64,000 bases of DNA from DAINPP01 sp036743375 (GCA_036743375.1 DAINPP010000005.1:25928-89927), one strand, 5' to 3'; counted from the first letter of the stretch, positions 45,574 to 54,886 are shown. The notes: a model not told the origin generated them from the sequence alone. Translations and numbers: made by a program.

Positions 45574-46698
45574 ATGAAAAAAACTCTGGTACTTTTGATC
45601 ATGATAGTAGTCATCACCGGTATGTGCTTCTCAAAGAAGACCGTTTGGGTATCCTGGGAAGGGGAAGAATGGTTCAAAGCAACGGCTGCTGAACTCGAGG
45701 CAGAATTGGGTGAGGAAATACAGGTCGTTTATATTCCGGAACTGGAACAGAAACTGTCAATTTCCTTAAAAGGAAACGGGGAACTTCCGGATCTCTGTCT
45801 CGTTAAAACGGATCAGGTCCCGTTGATTCTTAAATACAAAACACCCCTTTCCTATGCTGAAATGGGGATCAATCAGGCCTTCAATACGGAATTACTGGCT
45901 TCTTTTGAAATAGATGATACCGTCTGGGCTGTTCCCTACTACGCAGATATGCAGCTGATGTATCTTTCGACGGATATATTTGATCAGCTCAAATTGAACA
46001 TCCCCGATGATTCCTGGACCGTCGAGGATTTCGAACGGCTCATGATGGAAATAAAAAAGAAGAAAAAACAGCCGTCCGGTTGGGGCATCAACTCTGCCTA
46101 TATCTTCACAGGCTTTCAGGAAGGTCTTGGCAGCCCAATATACAACAAGGAGGGCAAGATTCAGCTTGTGACGCCTGAAAACATCGCGCTCATCAGAGAA
46201 TTTAAGCAATGGTATGATACGGGTCTGATTTTCGATTACGTCAACAGGCCGAATATCGTAAAGGCCTTTTCAAAAAAACAACTCGCCATGTTTCCGCAGG
46301 GGAGCTTTCTCATACAGAAATTTATAGATAAGAAACTAAGCTTTGAAGTCAGAAATCTTCCATATCCGTGGAAATCTCTCATCGATCCAAAAGGCTGGGT
46401 TATTTTCAACGGAGATGAAAATACAAGAAGAATTCTCGGAAGGTTTGTCGAACGAAATGAAGAATTCGCCACCCTTTATATCAAATACCCGGCCGTACCG
46501 GTATCTGAAAACACGGCAATTCCCTATTACAAGGTCTTTGATGAAACGATGAAAAACGGGATGATCCAGCCGATAGATGAAGCGTACGTCTTCGGTTACT
46601 GGCCGGCTATCAGTACGGCAATAGATCTTGTGCTGAAAGAAAATACGGAGATAGAAGAGGCGTTAACAACCGCACAACGGTATGTAGACAATAAATGA
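45574..46698 (+). CDS. Sugar-type ABC transporter substrate-binding protein
   Basis: About 374 residues. An N-terminal signal peptide (MKKTLVLLIMIVVITGMCFS) lacks a proper lipobox. The mature protein is of the family 1 solute-binding (MalE-like) type: VWVSWEGEEWFKATAAELE, GELPDLCLVKTDQVPLILK, VWAVPYYADMQLMYLSTDIF and AMFPQGSFLIQKF. GGGAGG precedes ATG 45574. The stop overlaps the permease start (ATGA). The sugar is unknown. Confidence 0.85.
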   Translation: MKKTLVLLIMIVVITGMCFSKKTVWVSWEGEEWFKATAAELEAELGEEIQVVYIPELEQKLSISLKGNGELPDLCLVKTDQVPLILKYKTPLSYAEMGINQAFNTELLASFEIDDTVWAVPYYADMQLMYLSTDIFDQLKLNIPDDSWTVEDFERLMMEIKKKKKQPSGWGINSAYIFTGFQEGLGSPIYNKEGKIQLVTPENIALIREFKQWYDTGLIFDYVNRPNIVKAFSKKQLAMFPQGSFLIQKFIDKKLSFEVRNLPYPWKSLIDPKGWVIFNGDENTRRILGRFVERNEEFATLYIKYPAVPVSENTAIPYYKVFDETMKNGMIQPIDEAYVFGYWPAISTAIDLVLKENTEIEEALTTAQRYVDNK

Positions 46699-48638
46699 CA
46701 ACAAGGTGTTTCACTCGGGGTGGTAAGACCACCCCCTCCGCTTCTGAAATCATGATGACGACCCCCATGATCGTTGTTTTGCTGTTATTTTCCGCCCTGC
46801 CCTTCGTCATTTCTCTCTTCTCTATAGAAAATCCATCGCTCACGGAAATGTTCGACATCTGCAGGGATGAGGCCACGCGGATTACACTCGAAGTCTCCCT
46901 GCTCTATGCCTTGATCTCTATTCTATTCTCCGTTAATATCAGCATGCGTATGGCCTACAGGATGTATTTCTCATGTGGGATTCTGAAAACGCTGATGTTT
47001 TCAGTCCTGTTCATGACATGGATCATCCCCTCCTTTATTGCCATTCCCCTGTACAGAAGTGTCATGTACTGGTTTGCGGATAATCTGATCGATTCAGGCG
47101 TGATGGCCTTTCTCATCACGGTATCGGCAAAGATATGGATCAACATCCCCCTGATGACGTTGATTGCCTTTGCCGCCATCTCACAGATTCCAGGTACTCA
47201 GGTTGAGATGATGATGACCGAAGGGGCTTCAAAGGAATCTATTTACAATTTTCTTTTCAAGCCTTCTACTAAAGCCGGAATTGGCATGTTTGCCCTGATG
47301 TTGTTCATCAATTCGATGAGGGATCTGAATATTCCCATCATGATGACAAATGGAAGGCCGTACATCGCCGAGGGTTTCACCCCGTTCGGTATTGCCGGCT
47401 ACACGACGACATTCGGACTCTTTCTGAAAGATTCTCTCCTGAGAATCAACACCGATTTCATAACGTATACACAATCACTCTTTGCAACGCTTATCATGCT
47501 GATTCTCTTTCTATGTGTTATCGGAATAAAAAAAACAGATTATCGTCCCCTGTTTTTATGCCTCTTGCTCGACCTGTTTTTTTATCCATCCGTCCCTTCT
47601 ATTTTGATGACCATCGTGTTTATCGTGTTTTATTTATTCCTTGGAAAACTCAAAGTCCTCGGTTACAGAAAGGTCATCATTCTGATGATTCCTATCATAC
47701 TGAACGGACTTTTTATCCTTAAAATGACCCCGGGACTGATGGTTGCCCTTGTTCTGCTGTTCTTCCATTCTCCTTCGGATAAGACAGCATCAGAATTGTC
47801 TCATACGTTTAATGCACACTTGTCAAGACTATGGAATACGATCGGTGATGGTTTTATAATCGTCTGGCTCTTTCTTACGGGAGCCGTATTTTTCAATCTC
47901 TTCAAACTGATGTTTTCTGACCCGCTTTATATCCCGGAATGGAATGAATTTGATCCCTTTACCCTCAATAATTTCTACCGGCTGTTCAGCAACGATTTCA
48001 TGATCAATATCATGAACAGCATCCTGATCGGTGTTTCTGCTGCGGTTATCATCATGCTGATCGTCTTTCCCGCCGCCTATACGACCACCATTCGTAAAAA
48101 ATTCAACCGTGGAATCAATCTGCTGATTATTTTTTCACTGGCAATAACCGGGATGAACACGATTATTCCTCTGTTTATCATGTTCAGTCACTTTCGTCTG
48201 ACGGACACGTTCACGGCCGTCGTCCTGACGGTCGTGAATCATTCTATTCCACTGGCGTATTTTATCATCACCGAAGACCTTCAGAAGATAACCCCTTCAT
48301 ATCTCGATACGGCGAAACTTGAGGGAGCCTCTCATCTTCAGATCTTTTCGAGAATTATTCTGCCACTGATCGTTCCCATCGCATCGGTTATCGCGCTGAA
48401 AGTCATCGTTGACGGTTTTTCAAGCTTCACGGCACCGCTTATGTTCATCAGCAGTCCCGAAAAATTTCCTATCTCACTCAGATTGTTTGCCTACGCGGGG
48501 AAGGATTCTCTCGTGTATCCTGAATGGGGTCTCTTTGCCGCGGGAAGCGCCTTGTCAATCCTCATTCTGTTTCTGCTCATCTTCCCGTTCAGAAGATTTC
48601 TGATGAGGGGGATCTACAGATCCTGGGCAGATGACTAA
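46695..48638 (+). CDS. Fused MalF-MalG-type ABC sugar permease
   Basis: A 647-residue membrane protein, about twice a normal permease. Both halves have the cytoplasmic EAA loop that docks the ATPase: VEMMMTEGASKESIYNFLF (about 170-190) and TAKLEGASHLQIFSRIILP (about 538-557). The first half resembles MalF, the second MalG (SIPLAYFIITEDLQKITPSYLD). A hydrophobic linker of several spans lies near 270-400. No ATPase gene adjoins, so a shared MsmK/MalK-type ATPase elsewhere is likely. I see no frameshift or internal start that would split it. Confidence 0.8.
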   Translation: MTTRCFTRGGKTTPSASEIMMTTPMIVVLLLFSALPFVISLFSIENPSLTEMFDICRDEATRITLEVSLLYALISILFSVNISMRMAYRMYFSCGILKTLMFSVLFMTWIIPSFIAIPLYRSVMYWFADNLIDSGVMAFLITVSAKIWINIPLMTLIAFAAISQIPGTQVEMMMTEGASKESIYNFLFKPSTKAGIGMFALMLFINSMRDLNIPIMMTNGRPYIAEGFTPFGIAGYTTTFGLFLKDSLLRINTDFITYTQSLFATLIMLILFLCVIGIKKTDYRPLFLCLLLDLFFYPSVPSILMTIVFIVFYLFLGKLKVLGYRKVIILMIPIILNGLFILKMTPGLMVALVLLFFHSPSDKTASELSHTFNAHLSRLWNTIGDGFIIVWLFLTGAVFFNLFKLMFSDPLYIPEWNEFDPFTLNNFYRLFSNDFMINIMNSILIGVSAAVIIMLIVFPAAYTTTIRKKFNRGINLLIIFSLAITGMNTIIPLFIMFSHFRLTDTFTAVVLTVVNHSIPLAYFIITEDLQKITPSYLDTAKLEGASHLQIFSRIILPLIVPIASVIALKVIVDGFSSFTAPLMFISSPEKFPISLRLFAYAGKDSLVYPEWGLFAAGSALSILILFLLIFPFRRFLMRGIYRSWADD

Positions 48639-48646
48639 AGCGGATT

Positions 48647-48674
48647 TTGAAAACCCAATATATTTTGGTATACT
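48647..48674 (+). promoter_or_regulatory. Promoter for the C1 aminopeptidase gene
   Basis: TTGAAA (48647-48652), 16-base spacer, TATACT (48669-48674), then AAGGGGTG before ATG 48711. Confidence 0.55.
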
Positions 48675-48710
48675 AACTATATATATCTATCTAAGATAAG
48701 GGGTGTTAGT

Positions 48711-50060
48711 ATGGAAAAGGGATTTTTAAACGAAGAATTTCTATCAAAATGTTCCAAATCATACTCGGCTGAGAGTCAAAATAAACTGATAACAAACACC
48801 ATCGTCAAGAACGGGATCAACAATTCCGCCATGAACAACGATTCGGTTAAGGCGATGTATTATGAGTTCTCCGAAGAAATAGACGTGGGAAAGGTTACCC
48901 ATCAGAAACAAAGTGGCAGATGCTGGATGTTTGCGGCCTTGAATACCATTCGATACGCCATGTCAAAAGAGTTGAACATGAAGGATAAAGACTTTGAACT
49001 CTCACAGACCTATACGATGTTCTGGGACAAGTTTGAAAAGGCAAATTATTTTCTCGAAGCCATTATCGATACGATGAATGAGGAGCTTGACAGTCGAACG
49101 GTGTCCTGGCTGCTTGAAACACCGACAAACGATGGTGGTCAATGGGATATGTTCGTTGCCCTCGTGGAAAAACACGGTCTTGTCCCAAAATACGCGATGC
49201 CGGAGACCTATCACAGCAGTAATTCAAGATACATGAACTTCATCATCTCGACCTTTCTCAGAGACGCGGCAAAGATATTGAGAGATATGAATGCGTCCTC
49301 AAAGACGGTTGACGAAATCAGAGCAAAAAAAGAGGACCTTCTCGTCAATTTCTACAGAGTCCTCTGCCATTTTCTCGGGGAACCACCCAAAACGTTTGAT
49401 TTTGAGTACCGGACAAAAGATGAATTTTATACACAGGAAAAAGACCTGAGCCCAATCGAATTCTATCAAAGGTACTCCCCGTTAAGGCTCTCCGATTACG
49501 TCAGTCTCATCAACGCCCCAACGGCGGACAAGCCCTATAACAAGACCTACACGGTCAAATACCTCGGAAGTGTGGCAGGCGTGACGAATATTCATTATCT
49601 GAATCTCGAAATAGAAGAGCTGAAAGAACTGAGTATTAAACAGCTTCAGGATGGCGAACCCGTCTGGTTTGGCTGTGATGTCGGCAAATTCTCCGACAGG
49701 GATCTTGGCATCATGGATGACAAGCTCTTCGAGTACGATTCAATCCTTGGAACCGATATTCAATTGAACAAGGGGGACAGGTTGAATTACCGGGGCAGTG
49801 TTCTGACACATGCCATGACCTTCACGGGCGTCAATCTCAGAGATGGAAGTCCAACCAAGTGGAAGGTCCAGAACAGCTGGGGCGAGGAACCGGGTAACAA
49901 GGGGTTCTTCATCATGAGTGATTCCTGGTTTGATGAATACAATTACGAAGTGGCCATTCACAAAAAATATCTCTCTGAAGAGCTGTTGAAACTGTACGAA
50001 CAGGAACCGATCGTACTGAATCCGTGGGATCCGATGGGATCACTGGCAAACTGCAGGTAA
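48711..50060 (+). CDS. pepC: C1-family aminopeptidase (PepC/bleomycin hydrolase)
   Basis: A 449-residue cytoplasmic cysteine peptidase. The catalytic Cys is in QKQSGRCWMFAALNTIRY, the His in LTHAMTFTGV and the Asn in WKVQNSWGEEPGNKGFF. The length and absence of a signal peptide fit PepC. It is monocistronic between its own promoter and a bidirectional terminator. Confidence 0.94.
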   Translation: MEKGFLNEEFLSKCSKSYSAESQNKLITNTIVKNGINNSAMNNDSVKAMYYEFSEEIDVGKVTHQKQSGRCWMFAALNTIRYAMSKELNMKDKDFELSQTYTMFWDKFEKANYFLEAIIDTMNEELDSRTVSWLLETPTNDGGQWDMFVALVEKHGLVPKYAMPETYHSSNSRYMNFIISTFLRDAAKILRDMNASSKTVDEIRAKKEDLLVNFYRVLCHFLGEPPKTFDFEYRTKDEFYTQEKDLSPIEFYQRYSPLRLSDYVSLINAPTADKPYNKTYTVKYLGSVAGVTNIHYLNLEIEELKELSIKQLQDGEPVWFGCDVGKFSDRDLGIMDDKLFEYDSILGTDIQLNKGDRLNYRGSVLTHAMTFTGVNLRDGSPTKWKVQNSWGEEPGNKGFFIMSDSWFDEYNYEVAIHKKYLSEELLKLYEQEPIVLNPWDPMGSLANCR

Positions 50061-50070
50061 TTGACAGGAA

Positions 50071-50103
50071 AAGAGCCGTATAACCATTGTTATACGGCTC
50101 TTT
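50071..50103. terminator. Bidirectional terminator between pepC and the aldo/keto reductase gene
   Basis: GAGCCGTATAAC (50073-50084) and GTTATACGGCTC (50089-50100) form a perfect 12-pair stem with a CATT loop, flanked by T on the plus side and A on the left side. It serves both convergent genes. Confidence 0.9.
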
Positions 50104-50134
50104 CATCTCATTTGATCTTTCGATCGGCAAATTC

Positions 50135-51271
50135 TCATCCTTCAAAGAAAGCCGCGACTTCCTTGAGTCTGTCCCTGATCTTGATATGCTGAGGACAATG
50201 CGTTTCACAGGCACCGCATTCCTGACATTTTGAGGCCCATTGCTCCTTCGAGAAGAAGTTCTGATAAGTGGTCTTCTGTCCTTCATAATCGAGATAGATT
50301 GAGGCATCGTTGTACAGGCTGAAGTTCATAGGAATATCCACGCCGAAGGGACAGGGCATACAGTATTTGCAGGCGGTACAGTTGACCTTTACCCTGGAAA
50401 GATAAACGTCTCTCGCTTCACTGATCAACACCCTCTCTTTATCCGTCAGCATCCCCGGGGTTGAATCTTCTGCGGAATCTATATTCTCGTCGACCTGTGC
50501 CATCTCGTTCATCCCGCTGAGGATGAGTGAGACTTCCCGGTGATCCCAGATGAATTTCAAGGCCCATTCCGCCGGACTCCTTCTGATCTCCGCCTTATCC
50601 CAGATAGCCTGTATATCCTCCGGGATCTTCCTGACAAGACTGCCTCCTCGGAGGGGTTCCATGATGACAACACCGAGTCCTTTGTCGGAGGCGTAAGTCA
50701 GGCCTTCGAGTCCCGCCTGATAATTCTCATCCATGAAGTTGTACTGTATCTGACAGAATTCCCAATCATAAGCATCGACTATTTCCTTAAACAATGGCAG
50801 CTCATCGTGAAATGAAAATCCGATATGTCTGACTCTGCCGTCTTTTCTGACCTTATCCATGAAGTCAAAGACATCACATTTTTTCAGATTCTCCCAGAAT
50901 CCCTTGTTAAGGGCATGGATCAGATAGAAGTCTATGTGATCCGTCTGAAGTTTTTCAAGCTGTTCATTCAGCAGTTTATCCATGTCCTCTCTCGTCTTGA
51001 CCAGCCATGAGGGCAGTTTGGTTGCGAGAAAGACCTTCTCTCTGTATCCGTCCTTTAAAGCCTTTGCCACTACCGGTTCGCTCATTCCACCATGATACGG
51101 ATATGCCGTATCGATATAATTAACACCTCTGTCTATCGCATGTCTGACCTGTTCAATGGCCTTTTCCTCAATAATCTTCTTCGGGTCATTATCCATCACC
51201 TGAAAACGCATACATCCAAATCCCAGGATAGAGACTTTTTCTCCGGTCCTTCCAAATTCGCGATAAAGCAT
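50135..51271 (-). CDS. Aldo/keto reductase with C-terminal 4Fe-4S domain
   Basis: About 378 residues. The aldo/keto reductase barrel (MLYREFGRTGEKVSILGFG; NYIDTAYPYHGGMSEPVVAKAL) carries the conserved Asp and Tyr. The C-terminus has two ferredoxin-type clusters, CTACKYCMPCPFG and CQECGACETHCPQHI. Such proteins are oxidoreductases with an unknown substrate. ATG 51271 follows AGGAG; the longer frame from 51295 has no ribosome site. Confidence 0.88.
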   Translation of the reverse strand: MLYREFGRTGEKVSILGFGCMRFQVMDNDPKKIIEEKAIEQVRHAIDRGVNYIDTAYPYHGGMSEPVVAKALKDGYREKVFLATKLPSWLVKTREDMDKLLNEQLEKLQTDHIDFYLIHALNKGFWENLKKCDVFDFMDKVRKDGRVRHIGFSFHDELPLFKEIVDAYDWEFCQIQYNFMDENYQAGLEGLTYASDKGLGVVIMEPLRGGSLVRKIPEDIQAIWDKAEIRRSPAEWALKFIWDHREVSLILSGMNEMAQVDENIDSAEDSTPGMLTDKERVLISEARDVYLSRVKVNCTACKYCMPCPFGVDIPMNFSLYNDASIYLDYEGQKTTYQNFFSKEQWASKCQECGACETHCPQHIKIRDRLKEVAAFFEG

Positions 51272-51363
51272 CGTATCACACTCCTGTATAGTCACGTCAA
51301 CGCAGAAAACCGTACATTACGATTTTCTGTTTTGGAAACTTTTTAACGGTATTACAAAGAAAC

Positions 51364-51594
51364 CTATTTCAGATAAGCCTTGATATCTTCTGCGGAAAGC
51401 AACTTTCCTGAAGACTTGACTTCTTCATCCACCACGAGCGCCGGCGTACTCATGACCCCGTAGCCCATAATATCACCGATATCCTGAACTTTCACGACAT
51501 CCGCCTCTAAACCTAGTTCTTTGATCGCCTGACGTGCATTGGCCTCGAGTTTCTTACATTTTGAACATCCTGATCCGAGAATTTTTATCGTCAT
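51364..51594 (-). CDS. Small redox-active disulfide protein (thioredoxin-like)
   Basis: A 76-residue thioredoxin-fold protein with the active site GSGCSKCKKLEANA and the cis-Pro segment MSTPALVVDEEV. It matches the redox-active disulfide protein 2 family from archaea and Thermotoga. It follows the ArsR gene by 27 bases and is probably regulated by it. Confidence 0.88.
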   Translation of the reverse strand: MTIKILGSGCSKCKKLEANARQAIKELGLEADVVKVQDIGDIMGYGVMSTPALVVDEEVKSSGKLLSAEDIKAYLK

Positions 51595-51621
51595 CTCATT
51601 CCTCCGTTTTATCGAAAATTG

Positions 51622-51975
51622 TCATTCCGGTTTTGGTACCGTACAACAGCATTCAAATCTATTTCTGATCCCGATTCTTTCTATATCCCGTCTGATCTGA
51701 TCATCTTCCTGTGTTTCACAGGCCAGCGTTTCTATGATCTTCTTCATGACGGGATCTTTTAAATTCAAAGTGTAGGAGATATATTTTTCCTTCCGCGAAT
51801 CTTTTACGAAACCGAGATCCCTTAATTTTGTCAGATGCTTCGACACCTTCGGCTGTGGCAGATCGAGTATGCCGGCCATTTCACAGACATACAAGTCGTG
51901 ATGATAAAGAATGATCATTATTCTCATCCGCGTCTGATCCGACAAGGCCTTAAAAAAATTATTCAATTCGTCCAT
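51622..51975 (-). CDS. ArsR-family regulator
   Basis: A 117-residue winged-helix repressor: FFKALSDQTRMRIMIILYHHDLYVCEMAGIL, then LPQPKVSKHLTKLRDLGFV. VCEMA carries a single Cys in the alpha-3 region, and the C-terminal FECCCTVPKP offers three more for metal or arsenite sensing. ATG 51975 follows GAGGTG. The longer frame to 52047 runs through the operator. Co-transcription with the disulfide protein suggests redox or metalloid sensing. No arsenite permease is next to it. Confidence 0.87.
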   Translation of the reverse strand: MDELNNFFKALSDQTRMRIMIILYHHDLYVCEMAGILDLPQPKVSKHLTKLRDLGFVKDSRKEKYISYTLNLKDPVMKKIIETLACETQEDDQIRRDIERIGIRNRFECCCTVPKPE

Positions 51976-52001
51976 ACAACACCTCTTTATACTCATATAC
52001 C

Positions 52002-52047
52002 CATACGAGTACATATGTATGTTATCACAGTTCATTTTTTTTGTCAA
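52002..52047 (-). promoter_or_regulatory. arsR-like promoter with inverted-repeat operator
   Basis: Minus strand TTGACA (52047-52042), 17-base spacer, TAACAT (52024-52019). CATAC (52002-52006) and GTATG (52017-52021) form an inverted repeat over the -10 and start site, the usual ArsR autorepression position. Confidence 0.6.
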
Positions 52048-52133
52048 GAAATTCTTATTAAAAAACTTAAATTTATTGTATAATTAAATGATTCAGTTAA
52101 ATGATAATATTAAAAAGGGGTGAACAAAAGAAT

Positions 52134-52934
52134 ATGGAAATTGTAATCAATTATCTTCAGGTTTACGGTTGGAGCGTTCTCGGTGCGCTGATCACTTTCG
52201 GTGTAGGCTGGTGGCTGATCAAGGTCCTTACCAAAGTCCTTGTAAGGCTGATGGAAAAGACAAAGGTGGAAAAGTCTCTGGTTGGATTTTTAAGAACGCT
52301 GATGGATTTCTTCATGAAGATGATTCTCATCATCACCTGTCTGAGTATGGTCGGAGTGGATATGACGCCGTTCTTTGCAATACTCGGAGGTCTTTCAGTC
52401 GCCATAGGTTTTGCCCTCAAGGAAAGTCTCGGCAATGTCGCAGCCGGTGTCTTCATCCTGTTTTTCAAACCCTTTAAGGTCGGAGATTATGTCGAATCGA
52501 ATGGCGTTTCAGGAACGGTACATGAAATACAGATCATGAATACCATCCTGATCACACCGGACAACAAACACATCCTGATCCCAAACGGCAAGATCTCAAA
52601 CTCAGTCATCGTCAATTATTCAAGGGAAGCGACGAGGAGGCTGAACCTCGTCTACGGGGTAAGTTACGAATCGGATATGAGCAAGGTGAAAGAACTGCTT
52701 CAGCAGCTGATCGATGCCGATGAAAGGATACTGAAAGATCCCGCCCCGGCGATACTCATGAGTGAACTCGCAGACAGTTCCGTCAACTTCTCGGTAAGAT
52801 TATGGGTAAATGCCTCCAATTACTGGCCGGTAAACTTTGAGATGAATGAAAAGGTATTTGAAACGTTCAACGCAAACGGCATCAGCATCCCCTATCCCCA
52901 GATGGATGTTCATGTCAACCAGGTCAAGGCCTGA
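52134..52934 (+). CDS. mscS: Small mechanosensitive channel MscS
   Basis: A 266-residue channel. Three N-terminal membrane spans are followed by the pore helix (PFFAILGGLSVAIGFALKESLGNVAAGVFILFF) rich in Ala and Gly. The beta domain has FKVGDYVESNGVSGTVHEIQ and LIPNGKISNSVIVNYS. It opens under membrane tension to release solutes. It diverges from the ArsR gene. Confidence 0.94.
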   Translation: MEIVINYLQVYGWSVLGALITFGVGWWLIKVLTKVLVRLMEKTKVEKSLVGFLRTLMDFFMKMILIITCLSMVGVDMTPFFAILGGLSVAIGFALKESLGNVAAGVFILFFKPFKVGDYVESNGVSGTVHEIQIMNTILITPDNKHILIPNGKISNSVIVNYSREATRRLNLVYGVSYESDMSKVKELLQQLIDADERILKDPAPAILMSELADSSVNFSVRLWVNASNYWPVNFEMNEKVFETFNANGISIPYPQMDVHVNQVKA

Positions 52935-52956
52935 TTCTTTCCTCGTGAAAAATGTA

Positions 52957-52995
52957 AAAGGGCCGAATCTTCGATGAAGTTCGACCCTTTTTTTA
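52957..52995. terminator. Terminator between mscS and the decarboxylase-like gene
   Basis: AAAGGG-C-CGAA (from 52957) pairs with TTCG-A-CCCTTT (to 52990) and is followed by T. It serves convergent mscS and the psd-like gene. Confidence 0.8.
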
Positions 52996-53018
52996 TAGTT
53001 CTTACTACTCTTAATTTC

Positions 53019-54233
53019 TTATTTGTTTGATTTGGTGTCAAATGTACCGATCTGATTCCCCAGTCTGACCTGAACCGCCCCTGAACTGTACTTTCCGGGT
53101 TCAAAGACAAGGATGACCAGTGATCCGCCGTAAAGGAAATGTCCCAGCTCATCCCCCCTTTTCACCGGAACCGGAGAAGTCAGGCCAAGGAATTTTTCTT
53201 CAAAGACAACGGAACCGACCGTACTCAGACCAACCGGAACGGCGGCAACCAAACCGTATTTACCGGTATCGATGATGAAATATCCCCTCTGATAATTCTC
53301 GAAGGCGCTGAAATCCGAACCGTAATAGCCGACGTTTCCATCTTCCGGAACGAATGTCGGGAAATCTTCCATGCCAAGCAGGGCTCCCTGAACGATCCTC
53401 GCCTCTATCACCTCACCACCCACAGGAGAATGATATCTGTGATAGGTATTCGGCATCAGGATACAGGACAGGGCGGTTCCGCCAACAAATCGGCTCCAGT
53501 ATTTTGAACCGGCCAACAGTTCTTCTATGTTGAGTTCCTGCAATCCCTTCGTCTTTATCTTCGTTTTTGAATCGACGATCTGCATCGGAATGGTATTCAT
53601 CAGGGCATCCGTCGGTGCCGCAATGATATAGTCCCTATCGGGCATCGTCTGAGGTCTCGTTTCGTCCTGATCTTTCAGGGGTCTGGAGAAGAATTCGTTA
53701 TAACTCTTGAATCCACCATCTGCCGCCTCGGGATCGGGAAGGACATAATCCTCTTTTTCGATCCTGGCATCGGACAACCATTCCGAAACATATTTTAAGG
53801 AGTCCGGACTATCAAGATACTCCCCCCTCTCAGCGGCAAACTGATTGAACAGCTCTCTCCCGGGAGAAGTCTGAAAGACCACCCGTCCAAAGGGATTATT
53901 GTAGGCAAACAAGTCCATCTGCTGAATATAACTCAATCCGTCATCGGAACTGCCTATGGCTATCGGTAAAAAGGTCGCCCATTTTTCAAGGAACACCAGC
54001 AGATCATCAAACTGCTTTCCGATCCACGGATTTCCGCCTTTCAGATACCCGTCAGGTACCTGCTGCATATTTCTGAATGCCTCGTCCATCATGACTCTGA
54101 ACACCTGATCGTTCTGATAGGCTTCGTTCATTCCGTTTATTGATGCAGCGCAGGGATTCGTTTCCGGAACGGTGTACGAAAAAAGCGTAAACGTCATAAA
54201 GACCATAAAAATGATCAACAACAGTTTTCTCAT
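53019..54233 (-). CDS. Exported phosphatidylserine-decarboxylase-like protein
   Basis: 404 residues starting with a signal peptide (MRKLLLIIFMVFMTFTLFSY). Residues 176-400 match phosphatidylserine decarboxylase: YNEFFSRPLKDQDETRP, APTDAL (D209), YHRYHSPVGGEV (H265, H268) and FLYGGSLVILVF (S371). S371 is the residue that is cleaved and becomes the pyruvoyl group. All three residues of the self-cleavage triad seem present. An N-terminal region of about 150 residues has no assignment. Bacterial Psd is normally a cytoplasmic-face membrane enzyme, so a signal peptide is unusual. It lies 10 bases after the flavodoxin gene. Confidence 0.82.
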   Translation of the reverse strand: MRKLLLIIFMVFMTFTLFSYTVPETNPCAASINGMNEAYQNDQVFRVMMDEAFRNMQQVPDGYLKGGNPWIGKQFDDLLVFLEKWATFLPIAIGSSDDGLSYIQQMDLFAYNNPFGRVVFQTSPGRELFNQFAAERGEYLDSPDSLKYVSEWLSDARIEKEDYVLPDPEAADGGFKSYNEFFSRPLKDQDETRPQTMPDRDYIIAAPTDALMNTIPMQIVDSKTKIKTKGLQELNIEELLAGSKYWSRFVGGTALSCILMPNTYHRYHSPVGGEVIEARIVQGALLGMEDFPTFVPEDGNVGYYGSDFSAFENYQRGYFIIDTGKYGLVAAVPVGLSTVGSVVFEEKFLGLTSPVPVKRGDELGHFLYGGSLVILVFEPGKYSSGAVQVRLGNQIGTFDTKSNK

Positions 54234-54243
54234 GATACCCTCC

Positions 54244-54696
54244 TTAGTCAGTCATCTTTCTCGCCCATTTTTCACAGGCCTTCACATCTTCCGGAAGCGG
54301 TCGTTTTCTTCCGAAGAGTCCAAACAGTCCACCTCGACAAAAATATTTCTCGATCTTATTTTGAATCTCACTCGGTAATGCTTCCTCAAATTTTTTAACG
54401 GCACTTTCAGAAGAATCCGGTACAAAGGCATAGGTGGAAAAAATTCCTATCGAACGGATATTGTTCTTTAAGGCCTTGATAAATTCATCCTCTTTAGTCA
54501 GAGCCATCACTCTCTTATGAAGAAGGCCGCCGTATACACCGCTTCCGATAAAGATAGACTCCACCTCTTTCAAATCTACTCCAGCGATCATGTTTGCCCT
54601 TAAATCATAAATCGCACAATCGAGTTCATCGGAGATGGCCTCGGCGAGTTTTCTTGTACTCCCGGTTACTGAACAGAATATAACAAGATTCTTCAA
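54244..54696 (-). CDS. Flavodoxin-family protein
   Basis: A 150-residue protein with the FMN phosphate loop VIFCSVTGSTRKLAEAI, then SIFIGSGVYGGLLHKRV and SIGIFSTYAFV. It carries electrons or acts as a small NAD(P)H-dependent reductase partner. Both TGSTRK and the aromatic-poor second loop are typical of the flavodoxin_5/_3 groups. It is the first gene before the decarboxylase-like gene. Confidence 0.8.
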   Translation of the reverse strand: MKNLVIFCSVTGSTRKLAEAISDELDCAIYDLRANMIAGVDLKEVESIFIGSGVYGGLLHKRVMALTKEDEFIKALKNNIRSIGIFSTYAFVPDSSESAVKKFEEALPSEIQNKIEKYFCRGGLFGLFGRKRPLPEDVKACEKWARKMTD

Positions 54697-54766
54697 AATT
54701 CATCCCCCTCATCCCATTCTCTACTGCCTGAAATAAAATTCATCGGTTGTTACAAGTCCTTATTCA

Positions 54767-54796
54767 TTGACACCCCATACAGTTTAATGTTAGTAT
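54767..54796 (+). promoter_or_regulatory. Promoter for chemoreceptor 1
   Basis: TTGACA (54767-54772), 18-base spacer, TAGTAT (54791-54796), about 90 bases before ATG 54887 with GGGAGG. Confidence 0.5.
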
Positions 54797-54886
54797 ATTA
54801 GAGTTGCATTTAGAATATTATTACATTCTATTATATCATAATTTCATAAGCGTATTCATCTCAAAAACAACCCTAAGGGAGGTCGT

